From Lachnospiraceae bacterium UBA3692 (GTDB taxonomy: Bacteria > Bacillota > Clostridia > Lachnospirales > Lachnospiraceae), in contig DFIR01000094.1 of NCBI GenBank assembly GCA_002372815.1, positions 14,299 through 52,494 of the forward strand: a stretch of 38,196 nucleotides of DNA. The letters run 5' to 3'. The translations under genes and the position numbers were made by a program. Within the stretch, counting starts at the first letter, position 1. Each line of letters starts with the position of its first letter. Shown one piece after another: positions 1-8,211 of this stretch. Under the pieces are notes generated by a model. It was given only the letters and a program-made list of their open reading frames with translations. It did not search any database and had not been told where the DNA came from.

Positions 1-1751
1 GCGTTCTGCACGTTGACGGAATAGGTCTCGACGTCGCGCTCGGCCAGGGTCCATTTAGCCGCGCGGGCGGCGTCCGTGTCTTCGGTGTTGATGGAGACGA
101 TACCGGCCGCGTCGTCGCCGAGCTTGGCCAGCAGGATGTTGTTCAGAGCGTTGTGGGCGCCGTTGCCGACGGCAAAATAGTAGTCGCCCGCATCCAGGAT
201 GTAAGCGCCTTCTGTGCCGTCCGCCTTGACGACGGTCTCGTCGTAGCTGGTCATGTACCTGGGATCGAAGGTCAGCTCCACCGTCTCAGAGGCGCCGGGG
301 GCCAGCTCGCCGGTCTTGCCGATGGCGATGAGCTGCACGGCGGATTTTTCCACATTGCCGGCGGCATAAGGGGCCTGGAAGAAGAGTTCCACGGCGTCCT
401 TGCCGGCGACGTCACCGGTGTTGGTGACCTTGACGGAAGCATGTCCCTCGCCGCCCACGGTCAGGTCCACGGACAGCAGCTCCTGCGAGAAAGTGGTGTA
501 GGAGAGGCCGTAGCCGAAGGGATAGGAGACTTCCTTGCTGTAATCCCAGGCTTTGCCGTCGATGGAGCCTTCAGTGGCCTTCGCGTTGCCCTGGTTCAGG
601 AGCGCGTCCTCATAGCGGGTCTCATAGTACTTGTAGCCTTGGTAGATGCCCTCGGACTCGACCAGGTAGGCATCGCCGTAGTCGAATTCGGAGATCGAAG
701 GGTCGTTGGAAGAGTTCTTCGCGTACAGGTAGACGCCGAAGTTGACCATGGCCGGCGCGCTCACGCTGCTCACGGCGTAGGTGTCGGTCAGCTTGCCGGA
801 GGGGTTCGCCTGGCCGGCGAGAACGGCGGCCGTGCCGAGGAAGCCGTAGTTGCCGGGATCGCCGACCCAGACCAGGGCGTCGATCTCGGGATCCGCGCGG
901 AAGGGCTCGAGCTCCATGGCGCTGGAGGAGTTGATCAGGACGACGACCTTGGTGCTGTGCGCCTTGGCGGCCGCGATCAGGTCCTTCTCATTCTGGGACA
1001 GGGCCAGGGGCTTGTCGATGGTGTCGCTGTCCAGGGAGCTCTTCATGGTCGGATAGTAGTCCGCCGCTTCGGAGCTGTCTCTGGTGATCAGGACCACCGC
1101 CACGGTGTCATCCGCGGAGGCCAGCACGTCGTCAGGATAGACGGAGAGCGGCGCCTCGCCGATGTTGTACTCGGTGAAGTTCTCCCAGGCGGTCGTGAAG
1201 AGGGTCTGGAAGGCGTGTCCGGGAACCGGCATGCCGAAGAAGCTGGTCTGCATGCGGAAAGGATCGCAGACCTCGGAAGCATACAGGTCCACGAACTGCT
1301 GGTTGACGTCGAAACCGGTCTCCTGCATCGCCTGCACGATGCCGTACTGCGGCTGGCCGACCTCAAAGTTGGCCATGGCGGTGGAGCCCATCATACCGCC
1401 CAGGATGGGCATGTAGGTGTGGAGGCCCCAGAGCGTGACTTTTTCGCTGCCGGCGTTCAGGGGCAGCGCTTTGTTCTCATTCTTCAGGAGCACAGTGCCT
1501 TCCGCGCCGATCTGCACGGACAGTTCTCTCTGCGCCGCCTGCATCTCCTCCAGCGACCCGAACTCCGAAACGAAGTGGTCCCCCATGCTGGCGGGTTCAT
1601 CCGCGGTCTTCACGGTCTCGTAGTTGTTGGTGCCCAGCATGCTGTTGATGCGGGCCGCCCAGTTGTCTGTCGTGACCTGCGCTGCCATGGAGAGTGCAGT
1701 GACTGATGCCATGAGCGTTGCCAGGCCGCGCCAGGCGCTTCCTTTAGCCAT
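1..1751 (-). CDS. Glycoside hydrolase family 3 beta-glycosidase, inverted domain order (3' end outside window)
   Basis: The minus-strand frame opens at ATG 1751-1749 behind a strong ribosome binding site (GGGAGGAAATT) and is still open at base 1, giving 583 codons. The N-terminus is basic then hydrophobic (about residues 8-24, GLATLMASVTALSMAAQ), a plausible signal peptide or anchor. Residues about 75-420 match the GH3 alpha/beta sandwich domain (GTVLLKNENKALPL; NPSGKLTDTY; YPFGYGLSYTTF). Residues about 430-545 match the GH3 fibronectin III-like domain (KVTNTGDVAGKDAVELFF; RYMTSYDE). In ordinary GH3 enzymes the TIM barrel with the nucleophile Asp comes first. Here it is not upstream, so it must follow the FnIII domain beyond the window edge, as in Ruminococcus albus and Butyrivibrio beta-glucosidases. 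Substrate is unknown; a beta-glucoside or related plant oligosaccharide is likely. The alternative is a truncated non-catalytic protein. Family assignment is firm; completeness cannot be judged here. Confidence 0.85.
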   Translation of the reverse strand, partial: MAKGSAWRGLATLMASVTALSMAAQVTTDNWAARINSMLGTNNYETVKTADEPASMGDHFVSEFGSLEEMQAAQRELSVQIGAEGTVLLKNENKALPLNAGSEKVTLWGLHTYMPILGGMMGSTAMANFEVGQPQYGIVQAMQETGFDVNQQFVDLYASEVCDPFRMQTSFFGMPVPGHAFQTLFTTAWENFTEYNIGEAPLSVYPDDVLASADDTVAVVLITRDSSEAADYYPTMKSSLDSDTIDKPLALSQNEKDLIAAAKAHSTKVVVLINSSSAMELEPFRADPEIDALVWVGDPGNYGFLGTAAVLAGQANPSGKLTDTYAVSSVSAPAMVNFGVYLYAKNSSNDPSISEFDYGDAYLVESEGIYQGYKYYETRYEDALLNQGNAKATEGSIDGKAWDYSKEVSYPFGYGLSYTTFSQELLSVDLTVGGEGHASVKVTNTGDVAGKDAVELFFQAPYAAGNVEKSAVQLIAIGKTGELAPGASETVELTFDPRYMTSYDETVVKADGTEGAYILDAGDYYFAVGNGAHNALNNILLAKLGDDAAGIVSINTEDTDAARAAKWTLAERDVETYSVNVQN

Positions 1752-1814
1752 AATTTCCTCCCTTCAAAGATGTGCAAACAATTTTACTGTTCCATTTTAA
1801 CACAAACTGAACAG

Positions 1815-1850
1815 AAAAAACGACCGGCTTCACAAGCGGTCGTTTTTCTT
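1815..1850 (-). terminator. Rho-independent terminator of the sensor kinase operon
   Basis: An inverted repeat (CGACC...GGTCG with inner GCTT/AAGC, 1821-1842) is flanked by A6 on the left and T5 on the right. Read on the minus strand it ends in a T tract, 26 bases after the histidine kinase stop codon. It also separates that operon from the GH3 gene. Confidence 0.8.
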
Positions 1851-1875
1851 CGCAAAAGGTCTGGATCCCGCGTCT

Positions 1876-3189
1876 TCAGCGGGGAATGGCGATCTTGACG
1901 GTGAACCAGTCGTCGGAGGCGGAGAACTGGGCGCTGCCGCCGTAGCGGGCGGCGATCCCGGAGATGCTCTTCGTGCCGTAGCCGTGCTCCGACGCGTCGC
2001 TCTTGGTCGTGACCGGGAGGCCTCCTTCCATGCGGCGGGTGCCCTCGCAGCAGTTCTCGCAGGAGATCACGAGAAAGTTGCGGCGCATCCCGACGGTCAG
2101 GTTGATCAGGCGCCTGCCCCGGTCCGGGATCTGCAGGACCGCCTCGACGGCGTTGTCCAGGAGATTGCCCAGGAGGGAGGCCTGGTCCATGGGGTCCATG
2201 AAGGCGAGCTGTGCGCCGTCCGCGATGCAGGTGATCTGGACGCCGTCCTTCTGCGAGGAGAGTCTGGCGGAGGTGAGGAGGGTGTCCAGGACCTCGCAGC
2301 CGGTATCCGCCTGGGCCTCAAAGGCGGAGAGATCCTGTTCGAGGCGGTCCAGGCTGTCCCTTTTCTCCTGTGTGTCGATCCCGTCCCGCAGCCAGGCGAT
2401 CTGATGCTTCAGGTCGTGATACTTCTGCGAGACCATCTCGATGGAGCTGCGGTTCACCCGGTAATTCTCGTACATCTGCTGCATCAGCATCTGCATGTGC
2501 TCCGCCTGCAGGCGCGTGTCCGCGTCCCGGCGGGCCGTGTACAGGAGATACATGGAGACGACCCCTGTCAGGTTCATGAGCGTCCGGATCATGAAGATCT
2601 GCCCCGGGTCGGCGGAGGAGAAGGGCGTCTCCGAGAAATAATTGCTCGCATTGGCCGCGAGAAAAACCAGCAGCGCCAGCCCCGCCGCCTGCAGGACATC
2701 CTTGCGCCGGACCTCCATCTCCCGGTTGTAGTCCCGGAACCGGCTGTAGAAAAGGGCTGCGATCAGGAGCACGCCGCCGTAGACCCCGACGAAGAAGGGG
2801 ATCCGGATCGGCAGGATGTCCGGCACATGCTTGACCCGCGTGCCGAAATAGTAGAGATGCCATTCCAGCGCCGTGGTGAATTCCGCCAGCGTGAAGGCAT
2901 ACAGCTGGAAGTACAGGCACTTGAGGGCCGGCACCCGCATGAGCGAGTACATGCTGAGGTAGACCAGGGACAGGATCAGCAGAAAGCGCACCAGATACAG
3001 ACGCCGGTCAGGGGATTCAATGAGGATGGCCACGGAGACGATGGCGGCCAGATAAACGGCCTGCGTAAGGATCGTCCGCACCGGCCCGTACCGCCGCCGG
3101 TTCAGCCAGACGAAGAGACCTCCGAAGAGGAGATAAGCCAGTGTGATCATAAACCCCGGCGGGCTGATCGAATACATTTCATGCAGCAT
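1876..3189 (-). CDS. AgrC/ComD-like GHKL sensor histidine kinase
   Basis: 437 residues. The N-terminal ~220 residues contain about six hydrophobic segments (for example MITLAYLLFGGLFVWL, FLLILSLVYLSMYSLM, FFVGVYGGVLLIAALF), so this is a polytopic membrane sensor. A cytoplasmic linker follows, then the H-box KYHDLKHQIAWLRDG (about residue 257, His probable phosphoacceptor), the N-box GNLLDNAVEAV and a G-box-like GYGTKSISGIAARYGG. This layout is the HPK10 class (AgrC, ComD, VirS) that senses peptides or lipids. It starts 1 base after the stop of the response regulator, with GAGGG 9 bases upstream of ATG, so the two are translationally coupled. No agrB/agrD-type gene or short pheromone ORF is visible nearby, so the signal is unknown. 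Confidence 0.9.
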   Translation of the reverse strand: MLHEMYSISPPGFMITLAYLLFGGLFVWLNRRRYGPVRTILTQAVYLAAIVSVAILIESPDRRLYLVRFLLILSLVYLSMYSLMRVPALKCLYFQLYAFTLAEFTTALEWHLYYFGTRVKHVPDILPIRIPFFVGVYGGVLLIAALFYSRFRDYNREMEVRRKDVLQAAGLALLVFLAANASNYFSETPFSSADPGQIFMIRTLMNLTGVVSMYLLYTARRDADTRLQAEHMQMLMQQMYENYRVNRSSIEMVSQKYHDLKHQIAWLRDGIDTQEKRDSLDRLEQDLSAFEAQADTGCEVLDTLLTSARLSSQKDGVQITCIADGAQLAFMDPMDQASLLGNLLDNAVEAVLQIPDRGRRLINLTVGMRRNFLVISCENCCEGTRRMEGGLPVTTKSDASEHGYGTKSISGIAARYGGSAQFSASDDWFTVKIAIPR

Positions 3190-3190
3190 G

Positions 3191-3886
3191 TCAGAGAACC
3201 CTCGTCAATTGATCCATGAATTCCTGCCTTTTTCTCCGGCTCACCGGGATCCGGCGGCTTCCGATCAGGCAGTCATTTTCCTCCAGACGGTCCACGGCAG
3301 CCATATTTACGAGGAATCCTTTGTGACACCGGAAGAAATCATGCGGCAGGAGCTGCTGCTCGAGATCGTTCATCCGCATATGGGTCTCCACCATCCCCTG
3401 GCGCGTGCAGACATACATCCTGTGCCCCTGGCTCTCCGCATAAAGGATCTGCCTCACAGGCACCTTCACAGCCCCGCTGGCCGTCTGCAGGAGCAGGGCC
3501 TCCTCTTTCTCCCTGCGCATGTGTGCGAGCGCGCGGTCCATCTTCGCGCAGAAGGTCTCATATGTGACAGGCTTGAGCACATAGTCGAAGGCCCGCACTT
3601 CGTAGCCTTCGATGGCGAACTGCGCCGCATTCGTAATAAAGAGGATCAGTACCTCCGGATCCTTCTCCCGGATCCTCCGCGCCGCGTCCACCCCGCTCAT
3701 GAACTCCATCTGAATATCCATGAGCAGGACATCATACTCCGGCGCATATTCCTCCACGATATCCTCCCCGTCCTGAAAATAGCGGACGCGGATATCGGTC
3801 CCCTTCTCCTTCTCATACCGGGCCAGATACTCCGCGATCCTGCGGGCAAATTCCCTGTCATCTTCCACGATTGCAACTGAAAGCAT
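3191..3886 (-). CDS. LytTR-family response regulator
   Basis: 231 residues. The receiver domain (about 1-120) has the acidic pair (VEDD), phosphoacceptor Asp in LLMDIQM, the conserved Thr in LFITNAA and Lys in YVLKPV. The C-terminal LytTR DNA-binding domain (about 130-228) includes the VPVRQILYAES segment and FFRCHKGFLVNM. It belongs to the AgrA/VirR/ComE group that pairs with HPK10 kinases, matching the downstream kinase gene. Start choice: a TTG at 3892 is in frame two codons earlier, but ATG 3886 lies 7 bases after AGGGTG, so I prefer the ATG. Targets are unknown; LytTR proteins usually bind direct repeats upstream of promoters. Confidence 0.92.
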   Translation of the reverse strand: MLSVAIVEDDREFARRIAEYLARYEKEKGTDIRVRYFQDGEDIVEEYAPEYDVLLMDIQMEFMSGVDAARRIREKDPEVLILFITNAAQFAIEGYEVRAFDYVLKPVTYETFCAKMDRALAHMRREKEEALLLQTASGAVKVPVRQILYAESQGHRMYVCTRQGMVETHMRMNDLEQQLLPHDFFRCHKGFLVNMAAVDRLEENDCLIGSRRIPVSRRKRQEFMDQLTRVL

Positions 3887-3930
3887 CCCCAATCACCCTG
3901 TGTATTGCAAATTAATGTGAACATGCCCCT

Positions 3931-3936
3931 ATTATA
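3931..3936 (-). promoter_or_regulatory. Candidate -10 box for the LytTR/kinase operon
   Basis: A perfect TATAAT on the minus strand sits about 45 bases upstream of the regulator start. No recognisable -35 hexamer lies 16-18 bases further upstream; that position is occupied by the 3943-3957 palindrome. The promoter may therefore need an activator. Confidence 0.45.
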
Positions 3937-3942
3937 ACACAT

Positions 3943-3989
3943 CGCGCTCGGAGCGCGCAGGGGACGGTTCTCTGCGCGCGGTCCCCTGC
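3943..3989. repeat. REP-like double palindrome (GGGGAC...GTCCCC type)
   Basis: Two adjacent inverted repeats: CGCGCTC/GAGCGCG at 3943-3949 and 3951-3957 (1-base spacer), and GCAGGGGAC/GTCCCCTGC at 3957-3965 and 3981-3989 with loop GGTTCTCTGCGCGCG. The core GGGGACGGTTCTC with a matching GTCCCC arm resembles a dispersed palindrome common in Firmicute genomes and often linked to REP-associated (Y1, IS200-like) transposases. That link is from memory and was not searched. It sits between two divergent promoters, so it could also act as an operator or insulator. Confidence 0.6.
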
Positions 3990-4004
3990 ACTATTGGAAA
4001 AATG

Positions 4005-4033
4005 TTGCGTACAACCGATTTCCTTACTATAAT
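4005..4033 (+). promoter_or_regulatory. Sigma-A type promoter of ftsH
   Basis: TTGCGT (4005-4010), a 17-base spacer, then TATAAT (4028-4033). The predicted transcription start is near 4040. It therefore falls after the ATG at 4037, which rules that ATG out as the ftsH start. Confidence 0.8.
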
Positions 4034-4066
4034 ATAATGACATTGTTTCACGGATCGGAGGATACA

Positions 4067-6265
4067 TTGCGTACAATATTTGATAATAGAGAAGCGAAGG
4101 ATCCCCGGAAGGGTCTGCGGCTGCTGTCGCTGGACGATCTGGGGCTCGGCGGCGACAGAGAGGATGACGACAGGCGCGACAAGAAGGGCGGAGAAGGCGG
4201 AAACAGCCGCCGCCCGCGGCAGAACCTGCTCTTCATGCTGCTGCTGTCGGTCATCCTGATGGCGCTGATCAGCTACTTCATGCGGATGGGGAGCTCCGAG
4301 GGCAAGGAGGTCTCCTACAACGAGTTCCTGCAGCTGTGCGAGGACGGGAAGGTCGAGGAGGTCGATATCCGCGCCGACCGCCTGCTGATCAAGCTGAAGG
4401 ACAGTGACACGGAGATGTATACGGGCATGGCGGAGGACGCCACGGAGCTCACCGCGCGCATGCTCACCTATGACGTGCAGGTCAAGGGATACATTCCGGA
4501 CAATTCCGGGATGGTACTGAACTTCATCCTCTCGTATATCCTGCCGCTGGCGCTGATCTGGATCTTCTTCGGATTCATCATGCAGAGGATGGGCCGCGGG
4601 GGCGGCATGATGGGCGTCGGCAAGAGCACGGCCAAGGAATATGTCCAGAAGGACACCGGCGTCACGTTCAAGGACGTGGCCGGCGAGGACGAGGCCAAGG
4701 AGTCGCTGCAGGAAGTGGTCGATTTCCTGCACAATCCGGGACGCTACGCCAGCATCGGCGCGAGGCTCCCCAAGGGCGCACTGCTCGTAGGCCCGCCCGG
4801 AACCGGCAAGACACTGCTCGCCAAGGCGGTGGCCGGCGAGGCGCACGTGCCTTTCTTCTCGCTGACGGGATCGGATTTCATTGAACTCTACGTGGGCGTC
4901 GGCGCCTCCCGTGTGCGCGACCTGTTCCGGGAAGCGAACAAGAACGCCCCTTGCATCATCTTCATCGACGAGATCGACGCGATCGGGCGCAGCCGCGATT
5001 CGCGCTACGGTGGCAACGAGGAGCGGGAGCAGACCCTGAACCAGCTGCTCTCCGAGATGGACGGCTTTGAGGCGACCAAGGGCATACTGATCATCGGCGC
5101 GACCAACCGCCCGGAGATCCTCGACAAGGCGCTCCTGAGACCGGGACGCTTCGACAGGCGGATCATCGTGGAGCGGCCGGACCTCAAGGGCCGCATCGCG
5201 ATCCTGAAGGTGCACGCCCGCGACGTGAAGATGGACGAGAGCGTGGACCTGGAGGAGATCGCGCTCGCGACGAGCGGCGCGGTCGGCAGCGACCTGGCCA
5301 ACATGATCAACGAGGCGGCGATCAACGCCGTCAAGAACCGGCGCAAATACGTGACCCAGAAGGACCTCTTCGAAGCCGTCGAGCAGGTCCTGGTCGGCAA
5401 GGAAAAGAAGGACCGCATCATGAACCAGGAGGAGCGGCGGATCGTCTCCTACCACGAGGTGGGCCACGCCCTCATCAGCGCCGTGCAGAAGAACTCCGAA
5501 CCCGTGCAGAAGATCACGATCGTGCCGCGCACCATGGGCGCGCTCGGCTACGTCATGCAGGTCCCTGAAGAGGAAAAATACCTCAACACCAAGGCGGAAC
5601 TGCACGACATGATCGTGGGCCTCTTCGGCGGCCGCGCGGCGGAGGAGCTGAAATTCGAGACGGTGACGACCGGCGCCTCCAACGACATCGAGCGCGCGAC
5701 GGCCATCGCCAGAAATATGGTGACCCAGTACGGCATGAGCGACCACTTCGGCCTGATGGGCCTCGCGACGGTGGAGAGCCAGTATCTGGAAGGCCGCACC
5801 GTGCTCAACTGCAGCGACGTGACCGCCGCCGCGGTGGACGAGGAGGTGCGCCGGATCCTGGAGGGCTGCTACGCGGAGGCCAGGGAGATCCTCAGCAGCA
5901 ACATGGAAGCCCTCGACCGGATCGCCGAGAAGCTGATCTTGCAGGAGACCATCACCGGCAAGGAATTCATGAAGCTGTACCGCGAGATCAACGGCATCGA
6001 GGAACCGGAGAAGGACGGTGCGGCGGCAGCCGCCCCGGCGCAGCTTGAGGGCGAGGCGCAGCCTGCAGAAGCGGCACAGCCGGCCAAAGAAGCACAGCCC
6101 GAGGAAGAGGCGCAGCCGGCACAGGAAGCACAGCCTGAAGAAGAAACACAGCCGGAAGAGGCGCAGCCGGAAGAAGAGACGCAGCCGGAAGACAGCGGCG
6201 CGCAGGGTGAGGACAGCGCGAAGCGGGGCCTGATCACGGGCGTGTCGATCGACGACCTGGAGTGA
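4067..6265 (+). CDS. ftsH: ATP-dependent zinc metalloprotease FtsH
   Basis: 732 residues from TTG 4067. That start is preceded by GGAGGA, whereas the in-frame ATG at 4037 lies upstream of the expected transcript start. Order: charged N-terminus, TM1 (about 50-66), extracytoplasmic domain, TM2 (about 145-165), AAA+ module with Walker A GPPGTGKT (242-249), Walker B IIFIDEID and second region of homology ATNRPEILDKALLRPGRFDR, then the peptidase zinc site HEVGH (463-467) with a distal acidic ligand in GASNDIERAT. It is membrane-bound, forms hexamers, and degrades misfolded membrane and short-lived cytosolic proteins. Unusual: residues about 659-710 form a Glu/Gln/Ala/Pro tandem-repeat tail of AQPEEE-like units. 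The next gene, uvrC, begins within or just after the stop codon. Confidence 0.97.
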   Translation: MRTIFDNREAKDPRKGLRLLSLDDLGLGGDREDDDRRDKKGGEGGNSRRPRQNLLFMLLLSVILMALISYFMRMGSSEGKEVSYNEFLQLCEDGKVEEVDIRADRLLIKLKDSDTEMYTGMAEDATELTARMLTYDVQVKGYIPDNSGMVLNFILSYILPLALIWIFFGFIMQRMGRGGGMMGVGKSTAKEYVQKDTGVTFKDVAGEDEAKESLQEVVDFLHNPGRYASIGARLPKGALLVGPPGTGKTLLAKAVAGEAHVPFFSLTGSDFIELYVGVGASRVRDLFREANKNAPCIIFIDEIDAIGRSRDSRYGGNEEREQTLNQLLSEMDGFEATKGILIIGATNRPEILDKALLRPGRFDRRIIVERPDLKGRIAILKVHARDVKMDESVDLEEIALATSGAVGSDLANMINEAAINAVKNRRKYVTQKDLFEAVEQVLVGKEKKDRIMNQEERRIVSYHEVGHALISAVQKNSEPVQKITIVPRTMGALGYVMQVPEEEKYLNTKAELHDMIVGLFGGRAAEELKFETVTTGASNDIERATAIARNMVTQYGMSDHFGLMGLATVESQYLEGRTVLNCSDVTAAAVDEEVRRILEGCYAEAREILSSNMEALDRIAEKLILQETITGKEFMKLYREINGIEEPEKDGAAAAAPAQLEGEAQPAEAAQPAKEAQPEEEAQPAQEAQPEEETQPEEAQPEEETQPEDSGAQGEDSAKRGLITGVSIDDLE

Positions 6266-6270
6266 GGACA

Positions 6271-8211
6271 TTGCAGGAACGTGATTTTTCGGAGGAACTG
6301 AAGAAACTGCCCGCGTCGCCGGGCGTATATATCATGCGGGATGAGCGGGACGCGATCATGTATGTCGGAAAGGCGGTGAACCTCCACAATCGCGTCCGCT
6401 CTTATTTTCGTAAGATCGTCGGGCGCGGACCGCAGATCGATAAGATGGTGCAGCAGATCGCACGCTTTGAGTACATCGTGACGGACTCGGAGCTGGAGGC
6501 GCTGATCCTTGAGAACAACCTGATCAAGGAGAACCGCCCCAAGTACAACACGATGCTCAAGGACGATAAGACCTATCCTTACATCAAGGTGACGGTCGGG
6601 GATCCCTACCCCAGGGTCCTCTTCGTCCGGACGATGAAGAAGGACAAGGCCCGCTATTTCGGCCCCTACACGAGCTCCCAGGCCGTGCGCACGACGATCG
6701 AGCTGATCGACCGCATGTACGGGCTCCGGGACTGCAAGCGGAAGCTGCCGGCGGACATCGGGAAGGAGCGCCCGTGCCTGAACTATCACATGGGCCGCTG
6801 CTGCGGTCCCTGCACCGGGAAGGTCACGGAGGCCGAGTACGCGGAGCACATCGGCAAGGCCCTGCAGTTCCTGTCCGGGGACTATGACGCCGTCATCAAG
6901 GACCTGACGGCGAAGATGCAGGACGCCTCCGGGCAGATGGAATTTGAGAAGGCCATGCACTACCGCGACCTGCTGAGGGACGTGCAGCAGGTCGCCCAGA
7001 AGCAGAAGATCACGGAGGGCCCCGGCATGAACCGGGACGTCCTGGGCATCGCTGTCGAGCGGGAGAGCGCGGACGCGGATGCGGTGATCCAGAGCTTCTT
7101 CATCCGGGACGGCCGGATGATCGGGCGGGAGCATCACTACATGACCCACATCAGCGGGCGCAGCGAGGCGGAGATCCTGTCCGATTTCATGAAGCAGTTC
7201 TACGCGGGGACGCCCTATGTGCCGCAGGAGATCCTGCTGCCGGCGGAGCCGGAGGACCGCCAGCTCCTGGAGGAGTGGCTCACCAGACGCCGCGGGAGCA
7301 AGGTGAAGATCCTGATCCCCCAGCGCGGACAGAAAGAGAAAATGGTGGAGCTCGCCGGACAGAACGCCGCGCTCGTCCTGGAGAAGGATCGCGACCGTCT
7401 GCGCAGGGAGCAGGGCCGCACGATCGGGGCGGTCGAGGAGATCCGGGACCTGCTGGGGATCCCCAATGCGGACCGGATGGAGGCCTTCGACATCTCGAAC
7501 ATCAGCGGCTTCGCCAATGTTGGTTCCATGGTCGTGTTCGAGAAGGGGCGGCCGAAGCGCAGCGACTACCGGAAGTTCCGGATCCGCAGCGTGGAAGGCC
7601 CCAACGACTACGCCTGTATGGAGGAGGTGCTGACGAGGCGCTTCCGGCACGGGATCGAGTCACAGGCCGCCGCGGAGGCGGAAGAGGGAGCGGAAGAGCA
7701 GAAGATGCCCCTGGACAGCTTCGGCAAGTTCCCCGACGTGCTGCTCATGGACGGCGGACGCGGGCAGGTGAACGTCGCGCAGGCCGTACTGGACAGTCTC
7801 GGGATCGACATCCCGGTCTGCGGCATGGTCAAGGACGACGAGCACCGCACGAGAGGCCTCTACTTCCGCAACGTGGAGCTGCCGATCGAGAAGAGCAGCG
7901 AGGGCTTCAAGCTGATCACCAGGATCCAGGACGAGGCGCACCGGTTCGCGATCGAGTACCACCGGTCCCTCCGGAGCAAGGCGCAGGTGCATTCCCGCCT
8001 GGAGGAGATCCCCGGGATCGGGCCGGCCAGGAAGAAGGCGCTGATGCGTGTTTTCTCCTCGATCGAGGAGATCGCGGCGGCGGATGAGGAGACGCTTGCG
8101 CAGATCCCGGAGCTGGGGCGCAGACAGGCGCAGGCGGTGTATGCATATTTTCACAGGGAGGAGACAGGGCCCGGAAAGGAAGAGAGCGATGGCGGTAGTG
8201 CGACTGAGTGA
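6271..8211 (+). CDS. uvrC: UvrABC excinuclease subunit C
   Basis: 646 residues. It makes the dual incisions in nucleotide excision repair after UvrA/UvrB damage loading. Domains: GIY-YIG nuclease near the N-terminus (SPGVYIM...YVGKAVNLHNRVRSYF), a Cys-rich segment (CKRK...CLNYHMGRCCGPC) matching the UvrC iron-sulfur site, the UVR/UvrB-binding helix (FEKAMHYRDLLRDVQQV), the RNase H-like second nuclease (EAFDISNISG; LLMDGGRGQVN), and C-terminal tandem helix-hairpin-helix (IPGIGPARKKAL; IPELGRRQAQAV). Start: GTG 6262 overlaps the ftsH stop but lacks a Shine-Dalgarno, while TTG 6271 has GGAG 8 bases upstream, so I use TTG. Its 3' end overlaps hprK by 23 bases. Confidence 0.96.
   Translation: MQERDFSEELKKLPASPGVYIMRDERDAIMYVGKAVNLHNRVRSYFRKIVGRGPQIDKMVQQIARFEYIVTDSELEALILENNLIKENRPKYNTMLKDDKTYPYIKVTVGDPYPRVLFVRTMKKDKARYFGPYTSSQAVRTTIELIDRMYGLRDCKRKLPADIGKERPCLNYHMGRCCGPCTGKVTEAEYAEHIGKALQFLSGDYDAVIKDLTAKMQDASGQMEFEKAMHYRDLLRDVQQVAQKQKITEGPGMNRDVLGIAVERESADADAVIQSFFIRDGRMIGREHHYMTHISGRSEAEILSDFMKQFYAGTPYVPQEILLPAEPEDRQLLEEWLTRRRGSKVKILIPQRGQKEKMVELAGQNAALVLEKDRDRLRREQGRTIGAVEEIRDLLGIPNADRMEAFDISNISGFANVGSMVVFEKGRPKRSDYRKFRIRSVEGPNDYACMEEVLTRRFRHGIESQAAAEAEEGAEEQKMPLDSFGKFPDVLLMDGGRGQVNVAQAVLDSLGIDIPVCGMVKDDEHRTRGLYFRNVELPIEKSSEGFKLITRIQDEAHRFAIEYHRSLRSKAQVHSRLEEIPGIGPARKKALMRVFSSIEEIAAADEETLAQIPELGRRQAQAVYAYFHREETGPGKEESDGGSATE

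Noticed and set aside
153..1706. Long open frame on the plus strand opposite the GH3 gene
   Set aside because: Its translation is low-complexity Val/Gly/Arg/His-rich with no motif, and the minus-strand frame encodes a clear GH3 protein with a ribosome site. It is a GC3 shadow.
3932..6271. 779-codon minus-strand open frame opposite ftsH
   Set aside because: It starts and ends within promoters and genes of the other strand and encodes only repetitive Leu/Arg/His sequence; it is a shadow of ftsH.
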